NCBI RefSeq assembly: GCF_910592395.1
Contig: NC_088314.1
Coordinates: 15,413,998 to 15,477,997 of the forward strand
Direction of reading: 5' to 3'
Source: Lineus longissimus
Taxonomy: Eukaryota; Nemertea; Pilidiophora; Heteronemertea; Lineidae
Length of the DNA stretch: 64,000 nucleotides
Positions 12,601 to 27,270 of this stretch are shown here, piece by piece (the first letter of the stretch is position 1; every line of letters starts with the position of its first letter). The notes below the pieces were generated by a model. It was given only the letters and a program-made list of their open reading frames with translations. It searched no databases and was not told where the DNA came from. The position numbers and the translations under genes are program-made.

Positions 12601-15600
12601 TAATAAGGCAACGCATAGTAGGACTTGCATGTATTAATATGACTAATGACATGGCAATAACACAATTTAAGAGAAGCGTATGAACAATTAGGGGGTTCCA
12701 TCCCCCCCCCCCCCCCCACAAGGATTGCATATTTGTGTTGGCTGAAAAACCTTTGCAAAGTTCATAAGACTGAATGATCAAGAATTGATAAAGTATTTAT
12801 TGATTCTTGACAATATGGATAATGGATAAGGAAGCTTGATATTTATTTTACAATTTGATGTATTACGCAAATTAGATCAGTCTATACATGAAGGGAAAAA
12901 AACAATCAACATCATGCATTATAACCCTTACTGGGAAATATTTGCGTGCTCTGGTCATATCGATCCAGAAGGACCTATGACATTTAATTCACCCTGCGGT
13001 GAGAAATGAAATAAAACACATATTTCTTAATTCGTTTATGTATTCATTTTGAAATTCACTACGCATGACGTACAAAGCAACTCTCCTGCTGTTAAATTAT
13101 GATGCTGTTTATAACTTTGTTGGTACCGCCTATTCTTCTCTCAAACGAGTAATTATGTGACAATTAATGAGCTCTAAAGAAAGGAAAGTCAGTTTGCCGT
13201 CTTTATCCATCCACATATTACCAGGTTGGCAAGAAAGTCACTTGCAGATATGCCAGAGGCGATGGTCAGGGCAAAGATGTAAGCCTTGGTTGAGATTAAG
13301 AAACTAAAGATGGATGCAATAAAAGCAGACAAATGACAATGTATCATATGAAATAAGGTTCAATTTTGAGACACTCGTCGAAGATCAGTCAACTTTGTGA
13401 CTCAAATTATGGTCATCAGTGCTATTAATACTTGTCTGTGTACCATCTAGTACATCAATCAGAGATATTCTTATTTCTGTTCAATAATACTTGCCTCATC
13501 CAGCTGAATCATCATTATCGGCAGACAATGGTTCCAGTTTCGTTGAACATCTTACTCATTGTTGCTGATATCGCTGCAATCTTAGTGCTTGAAAAATGTA
13601 TGCTGATTCAAATCTGGATTAGCAAAGTGTCAATAACATCCAAAGGACACTGTGACTTTCTACACACTCTCCACAAATTCACAAACTTTGAATATTGTGT
13701 ATGAGTAATGATCGGTGTCAGCAACCGTACTGCGTGATATTGCTGAACAGTTCGAGAGTCAATGATCAATACAGTCATTTAATTTGTGTTGTAAGTTTGG
13801 TTGATCATACGTGTCGACATACAGGCCACTTTAATCAAACGGTGGACGGCTGATACCCAACATAATGGGACGAAATCGGAAATAGATAACTTGATTTTTT
13901 TGCCCTATATGTATGAATGCTAATAGGCTCTCCACCAAATACGAAGTCTGGCCAGCTTAATTGTCGTGTCTTTCTTATTCAATGTATTGATCAAGGCACG
14001 TGCGCATTTTTTCTTGAGGGTCTATATAGGAATATCTTTTACCCCTCGTTGTAACAAGTTAATCGCAAAACGTTCCTCTGGTCATGAAGTTAGAAGTATG
14101 GTAAAGGAACTAAATAACATATCAGTGGCTTTTTTGCAAGGACCCCAAAAGGGCGCATGGTTGCATAAGGGTGTCCCCAGGAACTGTCTGTGCCCGATAG
14201 GGTCTCTTAAAATATCGCGCCTTGAGTGATGGCAGAAGACGCATTGACATTATAGCAAGCGCAGTCTCGAAAATTCTTCAAATATATCCTGAAAATGATC
14301 GTGCCACAGAAAATTGATGAAAATGACCAAAACCTGAGTTCAGTCAAGCGGGACTGATTTTGTCCTTAGTTGACTCGTAAAGGCAAAAATAGTTCTATCT
14401 TTATCTGAACTACTGGTCTTGGCTACCGAATCACGTAAACTTACTATGCATAACATATCCTGAGATAGCGAAGGAATTTTCCTACAGATTTCCGAACTGC
14501 ATACTACTCTCAGCATGGATAGTATTTAGTTCCGAAGCCCAGCCACGAACGATGTCATATGATTCAGGTGATCTGAAAGGTATGTAAGCTCCGAAATATG
14601 GGTTCGCGTGTAGGAATCTCTACTTCTATTTACTCCATAAACCATTTTGTCATCCTGCTAAGATAATTGCCTAACTCATTTTTTTGCATTTATAAATAGA
14701 TGGCACATTAAGGCAACCGTTCTAAGATTTCTTATGTTATTTAGAATTTTGTACACAAGAACAACAGTAAAATGTATTCTTGCTTCAAGGCTGAAAACAA
14801 AGTGAGCCAGCAGGCAATTTGACTGTTTTTCACTGTTCTTAATTACCAAGCATTCAGAGCGGCTTTACTTACGTTGGCAATGATCTCAGAGCATAATGGT
14901 GTCGTGCACACAATACTTACAAAATGGATTATAAAAAATGCAATTAAGTGTATAATTCCCTAACTCTAGAACTCATTTCTCATGAGTGAAGTGAAGTGAA
15001 AAGGCAAGTGAACATTTCTCAAACCTAAAACAACTTAAATCATGTAAGTTAGGTAATTATATCAGCAGGCTGGCAATTATTTTAGAAAGTCAGGGCCTTT
15101 TGCATCAATCCGAATTAATTGCCAAATGAATACTCGTCCGTTTGATGTGAGTCATGAACATGGTATCCTGTCAACTTATGCAAAGATCACCAATATGATG
15201 AATAAACGACTTGATTACCAGTTAGTTATTAACAAAAAAAGGCTAAAGTCTTAATGTAAATATTGTACGAGTACATGCATAATAAACTAAATAAGATCAT
15301 AACTAATTAAGAGTCTGGTATAGACCTGGGTAGGCACACCACAACTCCTAAAAGAACAGAATTTTTTTTGTTGAAAGGACGTGCATCCATTGATCGACAC
15401 AAAAACTTGTCTGGTAATTTCACCAAAATGTACTCATGATGCCAAAAAATCGGGGCTGTTCTAAATTCTAAACAGGCGCAAAAGGAGGAATATTAAAAAA
15501 GACCAGTCCTCATATTGTTGCAAAGTAGCAGTGGACAACTTATTGATAATACCTAGTCTTTCGTCTCAGTACAACTTTTCCAAACAAAAAAGTTACTCAA

Positions 15601-18600
15601 AGTTGAAGTCTGTTTCAGAGTGTAATTCAATGTTCATTACAATTATACGGGAATCGGATATAGTAGTTGGTGTATTTTACGGAAGGAGGCGCCTTAAAAA
15701 TCACAGAATATTTCTCCCTGTAAAACTGTGGGCTTTATCATTCAAAGCACGTTCATTGGCTTCTTATAGGCGCCAGGCTCCTCTTGGAAAATTTCAACTG
15801 TTCGTTGTTATTGTAAGTGCAATTATTATTTAAGACGAAGTGGTTTGTGCGAGCCAAGGTACATAGAACTCGGAAAATGATTTAGTTCGGTGCAAAATTG
15901 ACTTTTTGTAAGCGCCTGGTACGGTGTGAAATATCATATGCAGGACAGTTCTGCTGAGGGAATAATTAAACCACACAAATTCTGACACCAATATTTGCAA
16001 GAAATCATAGTCAGATTGAGTTTGAGTCTTTGAATCTCTGTAACCATGCAATTCTTCGCAAAGTCGCCACTATTTGTCAGTGAATCAAACCAATATTCTA
16101 CAACAATTCTACTTCAAATTTAAAGAATGTAAAGTGTTTTTAATCACACCAATTAAACCATTGGCAATTTGTTAAATCGTTTCTAATCAAAGTGAGTTTG
16201 AGTCTTTAAATCACATCCATTCCGCCACCGACTACTTTCCTTTCCATTTGACAATTTTTCCACTTTAAGACTTTCAATTCAATTATTTCCTACCCTGGCC
16301 TAAAGTTTGATGTAATTCGGTTATCTCATTTATAAACACAAAATTTCGGAGATCCATCTTCACAAGTTAAACGTCAAATATTATTATTAGCTATACTGTT
16401 CGTTTTATTTCAATAAAAAAACATAACATACAAGTGACAGACAGAACTGCAGTAGTGCCTATTTGGAACCTATTTCAGAAATTAAAAGTCACTATATTGA
16501 TGGTAGAACTATAAATCTTGGATAAAAGAAGAACACAGTCCAGAAAAGGACACAGTATTGTCGCAAGCTCGTCTCATTAAAATCAAAGTTGATCGAAAAA
16601 CATTGTGTCACATTCCTCTTTTGAATTACGTTTCGAAATTAAGACTGCTAAACTGCCTAGTATATTCAAAATAGCCCTAACATAATTATGCGATATCTTT
16701 TGCTATTATTACAAACACAACTTCATTTCTGTCATTTCAGTGATAACTTGAAATCGTCCAAATGTACATCAATTGCAGATGTACACATAACTACCATTTA
16801 TTACTTCTGGCATTGCTCATACCGTTTCCTGGTTATGTTCTAAATTGACAAATGATGAATCTTTAACTGTAAATCATCTCGTATACTTTCCATTGTCTGT
16901 TAACTTATTTGAAATAGTCTGCCTTTTTAGACGTGGTTGTTCCGTTCAGAAATCAAAAGTCGAAATTAAAACTGAGATAGAAGTGTGATTAAATAAATAG
17001 ACTGCAGCAGAAGTAGAAATCTTCGGCACTTGACTTCTATATTTTTTTATAAATCGCTGTTTTCAGAGCTCAACATTTGGTCTTCACACCTAAAATTTGT
17101 ACTTAGACAATTAAGGAAATGGTGGAGTTTGCTGACTTGTCAACTGTACGCCAAGCAAACACTGCAATAACTGCAGAGCTGTCATTGATTAAATAAAGCA
17201 AGCCTTATTGTAAAAACTTGAAATCACAAAATGAACTTCAATGGCAAATGCGGGCAAACACTAGCATTATTACATGTGGTTTGTGAGATACCATTTCCTG
17301 AGAAGATATGTGCACTTTTTGTGAAATTATAAAATTGTTCTGGAAACAATAGAACTTCTAAAAGGTTTATTACACGATAAGAGCAAGCTGACTTTTATTG
17401 AAGTCATCATAGCTTTCCTCTTAGTGAGGTACAAAGCCTTGTATTATGTACGTTGATTAGTGTGGTTTTAGACAGCGCATGCGCAAATGCAATATATTGT
17501 CAACTCGCTTGCTTTCCCGTTGATATTGTGACTGTTGATAAGGACAGTCTGGTTAAAAATGCAATTCTGGTCCTTTCTCACCAGCGACAGACACGACAAA
17601 ACATTAACACCGTTGTCTTATCGAGCAGGAGTTGGTGAGGTTCCGAGTACGGGCGTAATTACAGACCCTTGCTTTTTACTACACCGAGTGTGTTTCATGT
17701 TCTGTTTGACGATGTAAACTGGACCGAGTAATCTACTTTAAAAAATGTCAATGAAAAAATAGAATACAAACCTACAATAACAAGGTCTTGCTGTGTGTCA
17801 CTTAGTTGCTGTGAGCTAAGCTGAGTTTCAGGTCCAGCGGGAATCCGCGTGGTTTTCATCACCATTGGATTTTTCGATGTAAGTTGTTATTGGCAGCGCA
17901 ATTATAGCTTGCCAAAGAGTCTTTGAACGCTGGACAACATGACGGCTTTCAGCTGTCATGGAATGAGACCTTTGCATATATCGATGGTTTAAAATAAGAC
18001 AATATCGGAAATGATGAAGCTGGACTGTAACTATTAGGTTGAAATTAAACTGGTTGATCTTGAATAATTTGGAAAATACTCTCTTAAATTTGAATCTTCG
18101 TCAGGGTTGGCCAGACAAGTGTTAAGCAAACATCTACACAACATTTTATAACTTCTTTAATACTTTACTACTGCTATACGACTCCCTGTCCATTGTATAC
18201 AATATCATAATATTTCGTAAACCTTTCAGTGAAACCAGTCTTGTCACTGATAAGAGTCATTCAAATAAAATAACACTTAATGATTTAACAAAAATAGAAT
18301 AGGTTTGAGTTTCCGATCGAAAATAATTCTAACTATTGTTTCAGTAGGTGAGTTAGATATTTATGAGTCTGGAATTTATAACACTTAAAACGACAGGTAC
18401 TTGGGTTTAAGTGGTCAACAGCCTGTACCATTATTATTTGAGCACATTACGACATACACCCACTCAGAGTCACATTTCATGACAGTTATAAAAGTTATCG
18501 ACAGTTATCGAAAATTGACGAAGCAATGGTTAGAAGTACTAGTATTTAAGGCACATTTTACCCTCATTTTCTGAAAAAGGTTTAATAAATATGTAGCATA

Positions 18601-20198
18601 TTCCGTAATACATGATGTTACCGAAGCAATACAATTGCTTGGCCTTATTAACGGAATAGCGACATGGTCTTTGTTCATTGTTAGAATCAACCTGTCAATC
18701 AAAAATTACCATATTGGTGATTTTTTCAACTTTGCACTCAACTGGGTTGAGATTCCAAATGGACAACAGACGTCGTCACGGCAGTTCGCACCCCCAGGCG
18801 CATGTGCTTTTTATTACACTTATACATATCATATTGCACTATTGCCATTCAGACGAGAAATCTATGCTAATATTCTACTATCGAATTCATCTGATGGTAC
18901 ATAATATGAACTGTCATGTCGATGTTTGTAGCTAATATGACATGCTGCGAACCTCTCGTAGACGACACACTTACAAATGGTGAAGTGAAAGAAATTGGAA
19001 ACTAAGATTCAACACGGAATCTACTTATTTGATTGAAGTTGACTTGGAATCCTCCAGTTTTTTTTAATAAAATTCAGTGGTGTACTTAACAGAGAGGTAG
19101 CAATCTACAACATATGACAAATGATACGTCTGGGAAATTTAAAAAAAATTAAAACAAATATCGTAGATTTTCTGTGAATTTGAATTATATGATCAACAGC
19201 TAGAATTATATAAGTCATCTATTTTTACCGAATCAGTGATGTCCTTAGTAACGAAGTTTACTGATAGTGAAGCGCATTTGTGAACATTTCATTGTTGATA
19301 GGAAGGGAGAATGGCGAGGTAAGGTGACTTGGTGCAGTCTGTTTATATATACTGTAAGCTATAGAAAAAGTGTCGAGTAGGCAACAATGTGGAGTTCGAT
19401 GACACTGGCATGACTGGGGACTATTGCTGCGCAGACGACAATCAGATGAATTGAAAACCTGGCACAAAACGGTCAGTGTCACCAATTGATAACTGAACAT
19501 TAAGGTGGCGAATGTTGACAATCTAATCAAGTCCGGATTGAATTTTAAAATTTCAACTACTGGCAGCTCTAGACAGCTTTTAGATATCATTATAGTTTAT
19601 TGTAACTTTTCAAAAAGGCAATCATGGAAATTTTTTTCAAAGTTTACAGTGATTTTTGAAGTCTGACATCTTTCGAGCAACGAGTATTGTGAATATTGTC
19701 CCGTGTATACTTGGTTATAGTGAGGTTTACTGTTGCATGCTAGAGTTTAGATACTCGCAACTGGGACGTGAACATTTGAGCTTACTGGTGTTCAACCACG
19801 CAAAGTTGTGTGGCATATTATCGACTGAAGCGACGAATCGTCGTTTTTAAAATTTGTATTTAATATTGTACATGTACTAACCGAGTAATTGCTTAGAAGC
19901 GACAACTTAAATAAGAATGATTCCTCGATAGTAAGGAGTGTTATCTTCATGCTCCTTGAAAATAAACGTACATGTACCTTGTTTATGTTATAATATTGCT
20001 TTTTTGTTGTTGCTTAGTTGTACTTATTCGCACGACTGGCATTTCTTGTGAACATACATTAAGTAAAGGAAAACGCTCAGAAAGGATTCCCCACTAAGAG
20101 GAGACTGTCCTCCCAATTATTATAGATGGATGCCCTAAGAAGAGGGACTCCCCACCTGATGCGGCTATTTCTACGACAATCTCCTAATGCATTTTACA
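9616..20198. other. No gene seen
   Basis: Long AT-rich stretch with only short chance frames. A complex patch at about 10180-10400 stands out by composition. The short direct repeat GAGTTTGAGTCTTT occurs near 16017 and 16194. No mobile element boundaries were found. Confidence 0.6.
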
Positions 20199-20200
20199 TA

Positions 20201-20379
20201 CAGTAGAACCTCTCTATTAAGGACACGCATGGGACTGACAAGTGCTGTCCTTAATAGAGAGGTGTCCTGTTCAGAGAGGTCAACTTGAATGGAAACATCC
20301 AATTTGGGAATTAAAACTAGTGTCCTTAATAGAGAGGTTGTATTTAATAGAGAGGTGTCCGCTAAGGGAGGTTCCACTG
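20201..20379. mobile_element. Pogo-like MITE with TA target duplication
   Basis: This 179-bp element runs from CAGTAGAACCTCTCTATTAA to GGGAGGTTCCACTG and is flanked by TA on both sides (20199-20200, 20380-20381). The ends are inverted repeats of the CAGTNGAACCTC type seen in pogo/Tigger-related elements. Inside, the inward-facing form of the same motif (TCCTTAATAGAGAGG or close variants) recurs three times. It has no coding capacity. Confidence 0.85.
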
Positions 20380-20381
20380 TA

Positions 20382-23300
20382 CAAACAACTGCCTATAATT
20401 GTTGCTCGCATTTTCGTTTTTGAGCGTTATCCTGATCCCCCCTAACCCCCCCCCCCCCATCCGCAACATTGACCCTAACCCTCTAATCCTCCTTTTGATC
20501 CTTGAAATTAAGTAAACTCTTATTTCTACCGTACTATAAAAACAGCCATTTTGAAAGGAATATACTAGTATATCACTTTGAGTGAGAACCATTATTTGTC
20601 ACTGATCAATTGGATGACCAATGAAAAATGACGTCATCAAACTCTTTATCATCAGAACAAAGAACACGAATAATCAAATGGTACCGTGTGTGTGAAATCT
20701 ACTATTAATCGTGACTTATCAAACTACGTGCCGTCTAGTTGAAGCAAATGTTAATCAGCAGGAATAAGCATAGTGAAAGGTAAATTCATGAAAGTGTTTG
20801 ATTTCTTGGCGATAAATCACTCAATTGTTAACCTTTGATGCAGTTTCGCTTTTGTGCTGATGTTGAATTTTTTTTAAATATGTCGTTATTGATGATGGAA
20901 GCAGACATACATTTTATCCTTCAATGTGCCACATGTTAACTTGTCTTTGTTTTGATAGCGATGCATACCGACGAATACCCAAATAAATTTATGATTTTTT
21001 AAATGTAGCCGTCAGTCTTACATGTTCTTTATATTCATGAATTTAAAGTAAAGTACACAGAGTTTTGTGATTTGAATAATTATTCACTATTGAAAGGGAC
21101 ATAACCGCAGTGATGCCAGTCGGTTTCATCAAGACATTCTTTTTCCTTTTCTTTATTCGTCAGGAATGGCCTTGAAGTTACAATAATATTCTAATAAAGT
21201 GAAAATGTTCAAAGAAAGTGTTCAATGAAAATATGCAAAGAAAAGTGCTACTTTAAAGACCTCAATATGCAATACCCTGCTACGTTGTTAACTCGCACTA
21301 TTGAATTCGTATGATTTTCCAATAACAGCTTCACATCCACCATCAATAATTGTTCTGGTATGTCTGCTGGTGAAAAAAGTTTAAGAATTGACGCCGCCTA
21401 AATGGAAAAACCCCTCAAAAACATTATGTTCAGAATTCAATGGTATTACAAGTTACACACAATGTAAGTCCTAACACTTCTCAACACACAGAATTTTTAG
21501 GGATGCCTATTTTTCGACACAATATGCATGCACTTCAAATTATTCTCAGTTACGACTGAAATAAGGTGGGCGGCCAAACACCTGTTCAGTAGCAATGGTA
21601 CTTTAGTATGCATATGAGATGTCTATTTTTTAAGTATTTTTTTATTTCTGAAGTCATTTAAACCACTGCACTTAATTTGACATGTTCGAATCATTGTTTA
21701 TGGGACGTTATGAGAAATCCTACTCAACAGGACAAACGTTGCTTCGCTTGTTGATATTTGCTATTATTTATTTGACCTTTTGACAGATCCGCGATTTGAG
21801 TATCAAGTGCACAGATAACTATATAATATTTTGCAGTACACGCTAACGAACAGCAAATAATAGTGCATCATGATCAGCATTTACCCACTTCCAAAAAAAT
21901 ATTTTAGTTTAAAAGATATTTTATAGGGCTTTTCAGCCCATAAAGGTTTGCACCCTAGAGGATTTTTCAGGGGAATAAACCTCATAGTGCCTTTCAGCCA
22001 AAACAAACATGCACACCTTCGAGGTCAGATGCTCGAAAACATTTAGTTTTTTTATTCAAACTTCTCAGGGGTACACATTAGTATCGACTAAAGGAGTTTA
22101 AGGCCTCATAGGACTACCTTTTCCAAGTCGTTGGACCAGTTTTATCTCATATCTCACAGTAATAACATGTTGACCACAGTTTATGTCAATAAAGTGACCA
22201 ATGTTTGTAATAAAATGAGTCAAAAAGGCAATGTGTTACAAACCTTTAGCAACTAGAGTGTGAAATAGTACGTCCGAGTTGGAAAAAATCTGTGTAATAT
22301 GTTCAGTGTCTATAAAGGGCAATTGATAAGTGTCTAAGGTTAACTCAAACTGTGAAAAACTGCACTGGGTTTCGACAAGGTTTCCTACGGTCGAAACAAT
22401 GAGTTTGGCATGGTACAATGGTGTCGAGACTGTCAATCATATCAGTAGGAATTGGTTGGAATTTGTCATGATTTCTGTTGTCAGTACGGCTTCCCGGAGT
22501 TCGAAGATTGTTCCTGTATACATGTGCATCCATTAGAAAAGACTCGTGAAGATTCGACCATAGTCCCATCATGTCACGGCATCCAGCCTTCTTTGTCCCT
22601 ATAACCATAGGGTAAAATTAACTTGACATGCTGGCATCCCTTCGACAATTCCATGGCTTCAACACGAGATAAACGCCCCATTCTTCTGCTAATAACGAGA
22701 AAATAAAGATTTGCCCTGTCGAATGTGTTTAACATGTCTCCGACCCTGAGGTACCTCAGATAAGAGATGTAAATTCTGTATCGGATCTGGACGGGCTTGA
22801 ACCTAAATCGCTCAGGCTTGCCTTGCATCTATTGAAGATTTTCAGAGGGAAGTTTAAGGCAAATGCTGTGTTAGTAAGGTCTGTCCTATGATGTAATGGG
22901 GGAAATGGTTCTATCATACGGTCTTTAGCCTCCGAGGTAAATGCATTCGGGCCTCCAAAGAACCATACCACAATACGTAAAAATAAACCCGTGCACTTTG
23001 TCCCACTTTTGAGATTACGTTTACACACTTCTCAATTTTAGTTGTTGACGATAAATTGGGGGATGATCATACCTCTGACGAATTCCTAGCCAATGAACTA
23101 GCGATAGCGGGCAAAATATGTACGTATGACTTCTACATTCTTGCACGGACAGTCCTTTTTCCAGTAATGAACATCGTGTCATCATCACTGGTATAGTTGA
23201 TGCTCGTCACCAATTCAGGTTCTGATCGTCATTAAACCTCCCCGATTGGCTGCTAGGCCATGGCGATTTAGCAGAATCTGCTCGAAATGCGGATGTGGAA

Positions 23301-26300
23301 ATGATGGTCAGAGACAACAGTGCAGGCCATTTTTTCATGCATGTGTTTTTTCCCCCAGTAATTGCTTGACAGACATTGCGGTTTAAACGATTTCATAATG
23401 GATATTACGAATATTTTTTTACATTTTCAATCAATGATCTCATACTTATTTTAGGCTGTGTTATCGCCCAATTTCCTTGCATTGCTAGACGATCGCATAT
23501 TGTGAATTTTAATTGAGTTTTAAATCTTGGTTTCGTAAAAAATATCATTTTAAAATTCGTAAAAATTCTAAGCATAGAATAGCAGTATTTCGCCCCATCA
23601 TTACTGGTAGAAATGGTAGAGGAAACTGATTATGAATATGAAGAGAGTTTTTATTTCAAACCGTTAAAGTTCATTGCACGGTTCCGAGTCGGCGTAAGCA
23701 TTACCGTTTGCGTTAAGTTCTAACGCTCCTGTTGTACATGAAAATTCCTTACTGAAGAGATAACGCCTAAAAGTTTGTCTCTACAACCGGCTGAGCAACT
23801 TGGCCAAGGCCCTTATATAATTCAAAACACCCGATATCTGCAATCACAATGCAATGTTTCGGCATTGTTGCACCCAAGCAGATTTCACTTGGTCGCATTG
23901 GTCAATCAGACTCTTAGACCACAGTAAGAATGGACCCAATAATTGTGTTAAAGCCCTGTAGGTTTAAACAGGTGGTGTGTCATTGAGGTCGCATACCTTC
24001 ATGTCGCACCATGCACCCTCATAATATCAAAACGATCAGTGATGATGATTCTTATGGAACATGTATGTGCCTATAGTGCGCCAATGATAAATAAAGGTAA
24101 CAATATCAGACACTGTATACAAAATTATGAATATCAGCTAACTGTGGCAGAGATTTGGTAAGCACAAGATATTTTTAGGAAGTATCCAAAATCAAAAGTA
24201 ACTCATCTTTTTTGTGTCATCTAGTATGATTTATTCATGGCCACACCAGAACACTACTGCATCTTCTAACAATGGTAGATTTTACATCAACACGCACAGT
24301 CTACAGTGGCTGACTAATGTTCAGTTCTATTTTATACTACGTACTAGTTTCATCAAAAATCGATTTTAGGCGTTAATTGAATAATCCACAAGAGGATAAT
24401 GAAAATAGTATGAGCAATGTTTTGCGGTGCACTAGTGGTCCATTATTAGTAGAGGATATGAGAAGCACGATATTTCAATTAATTTGCTAACAAAGGCAGA
24501 ATATTAGACAACATATTTTGAATAAGGTCATTTGTCAATGAAGTGAACTGGGCCTAACAGTGTCATGGTGCGCTCACAGCACATCGACCTCAGAAGTCTT
24601 GCTTTGACTGAGACCACCTTTCCAGGTGAATCATGAACGGCATGACGCATGTATTTTAGTTTCGATATAACAAATGTGTCACAGCGGGATTTATGTAACT
24701 CCGAACATTTTCATTTCTTCCTGTATGTATTGACCGGTGTTCATATGCATATAATGACGTTTTGAACACTTCCTTTTAACAGTACAAGGCATTATCATGC
24801 CTCATACGAAGTATTGGATGGGCCTGAAAACTTCCAATACGTCGGCTTAAAATAGTCTCAAAAGCACATAAATCGTAAAATCGTCTCTTATAATTCATGG
24901 CCCGATTTCCAATGAAATATATACCGGTACTCTAAAAATGTTAAGATACATGTATACATCAAATTGGTTGAACTCACAGATGTTTTTGGAGGTCCATTCG
25001 ATATCAGACAAAGTACTGTAAAACGTTTCTGCAGCCATCCTAAGTCGTCCAAGGTTTGCGGTCGTGTTTACTACCGTGCCCGCCGATGACATAATCATAC
25101 CAAGACACCGAAAAACACAATGTGTTCATGTCTTTCAAATGAATTATGAAATTACAGTTTTGAAATATCATCAATTTTGATCGAGCGACACCGTTATCAC
25201 GAATCAAATAGCCTTACGTTCCCTATTGTCAAAGAGTAAATCTTTGCAAAAATGGCTGCCAATGACTGTGCTAATATTTTAACATGACCAGCTAAAAAGC
25301 ATGACCCCTACTGTTTCTGTCAGAGAGAAAAAACACAAGATTGGGACAATAAGAATTATTATGTGCAATCAACAATCTCCTTCAGTTGTTCGTAGATACC
25401 TTCCTATTTCTGATCTTTGAAGAGAAACTCTGTTTTTAGTAAGAGTAACGAAGAGCCCCTCTTCAATAACTACCCGTACACATACCATAAGTCAAGTACA
25501 GAAACACGTGTAAAAATAAATAATTGTAATGGGTTATAATACAGAAATACCTGCGGTGGCGCCGTTTTGCCGACACGAAGAAGGAGCAGTTTTGCTTAAC
25601 TTGTTCCACACCTTTTTGAAGATTACGAGAGCACTTCCCGAACAGAAATCACGCAAACACAATGCTTGATATTTTGTACTTTGACGGTATAGTGCTATTC
25701 GGTGACAACGTAAACAGAGTGATAGGCTTTTGGGGAACAATGTGATAGACTGTTCAGAAAGGCGATCGGAGACGGCTTGACTGGAAGCTGTCCACTTAAG
25801 CCCAGATATAAAGTGGCGGGAGTACATTACGGGTGACGACCGTTCGCAGTTTATTGAATCGGCGATCTACTTTTTAAAAATTCTTGAAAGGTCATCATGG
25901 GAAGGACATGTTGCTTGTTTTTCCCTTGTATAGTATCGGCGGGTAAACACTTTAAACAAGGAATTTGTGCATTATTCGCCAGACAAACCGCAACATTGTT
26001 TTAATGCAAATAACCTAAATTAGATCATTGTTTACCAGCATTATTGAGTTAAACGTTAAAATTAGGCAGGTTTCGCACCCAATTCGAAGAGCTTCTAATG
26101 ACACAGTGGGAAGTATGCAATTTTATTTCATCGACGATTGTTTTGCTGTCTTTCAGAACCCCCCCCCCCCCTTCCTTGTGCAACTAAAGTCTAAAAGATT
26201 GTTTACGAGTGTCGAGTCAATGAATTAGCGCAATACCTGATGACATGCACGACATACTTTCCTAGTTCATAGTTCGTCGTTCGGGAGGTTTGCGAAACCG

Positions 26301-26611
26301 GCCTATTAAGAATAGACGTTGTCGATAGCAGATCGGAGCCAAACTCCAACTTCATGAAAATTACCTCAGACCTTATTCAGGTCCACACTCAAACTTTGAG
26401 AAAACGGTCATTGTTTTGTTTCCAAGCTACACCGATCTGACCGGACACCAATAAGTCGATCGAAGTGATTGAAGCAAAGCAAGTTGATGCACACAACGCC
26501 TGTACGTGCAATTGCATATACCCGCTGCGCCTGGCACCTCGACCAGTGACTTACGCTTTTTTCCCGGCATTTGGAACTTTGTCCCAAAATGAAACGACCA
26601 AGGGCCATTGT
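20382..26611. other. No gene seen
   Basis: Mostly unique AT-rich sequence. Holds the C14 run (20445-20458), the C13 run (26159-26171) and GGTTTCGCA-type repeat fragments near 26064 and 26286. The short frames show no domains. Confidence 0.6.
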
Positions 26612-27264
26612 GCTCACCGTATATATATTGGGCGATTACACTCAGGTCAAACCAAAGTCGGTATGACATGTGATGTATCGTTGCTTGGATCACCTACCAT
26701 AAAATATCATCGAAAACAAGTCACTAATACGCGAGATATTGCACTTTTTACCTTTTTTACTTTTGGCCTCCTGGTGGCCAAATCGAGAATCAGATCATAT
26801 CACAATTCGGTGTCCGAGGTTACATGACGTAAGGAGTCATGTGTACAAAATTTCAAGTTTACACATGTAGCTTTAGCGGTTAAGAAACGTGCCATAGTTA
26901 CACTCAAACAGCCAATACACGCCATTTGACTGACCTATGTGACCTTGTAATTAGGTCCAATCGAAAACCCGTATGAAAGGTGATGTATCCTTACTAGGAG
27001 AACCTACCATAAAAATATTATTGAAAACGAGTCACTCATAAGAGAGATATCACACTTTCTGGCCTCCTGGTGGTCAGGTCAAGAATCAGATCGGACCGAA
27101 ATTAATTGTCTGAGGTCACCTGACCTGGAGAGTCCTGTGTCCAAAGTTTCAAGTTCATAGCAATAGCGGATAAGGAACTTGCCGCTGTTTTTGAAACAGG
27201 ATACGACGACGACGACGATAGACGACGGACACTGCGGTGTTTTATAGACTCCCCTACGGTGAGC
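26612..27264. mobile_element. Inverted-repeat-bounded element with internal duplication
   Basis: The perfect 10-bp inverted repeat GCTCACCGTA (26612-26621) / TACGGTGAGC (27255-27264) bounds 653 bp. Inside, two diverged copies of a 230-250-bp unit lie about 309 bp apart (26645-26895 and 26954-27184). They share words such as ACCTACCATAAAA, GGCCTCCTGGTGG and AGAATCAGATC. The right end has a GAC microsatellite (27203-27220). I find no coding capacity beyond a chance frame. It is likely a non-autonomous DNA transposon; the superfamily is not recognised. Confidence 0.6.
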
Positions 27265-27270
27265 CTAAAA

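Noticed and set aside
19258-19590. 110-codon frame on the minus strand
   Set aside because: No domain, no related sequence I recognise, and composition like the flanks.
26465-26827. 120-codon frame on the plus strand
   Set aside because: It runs into the inverted-repeat element at 26612-27264 and the protein has no recognisable features.
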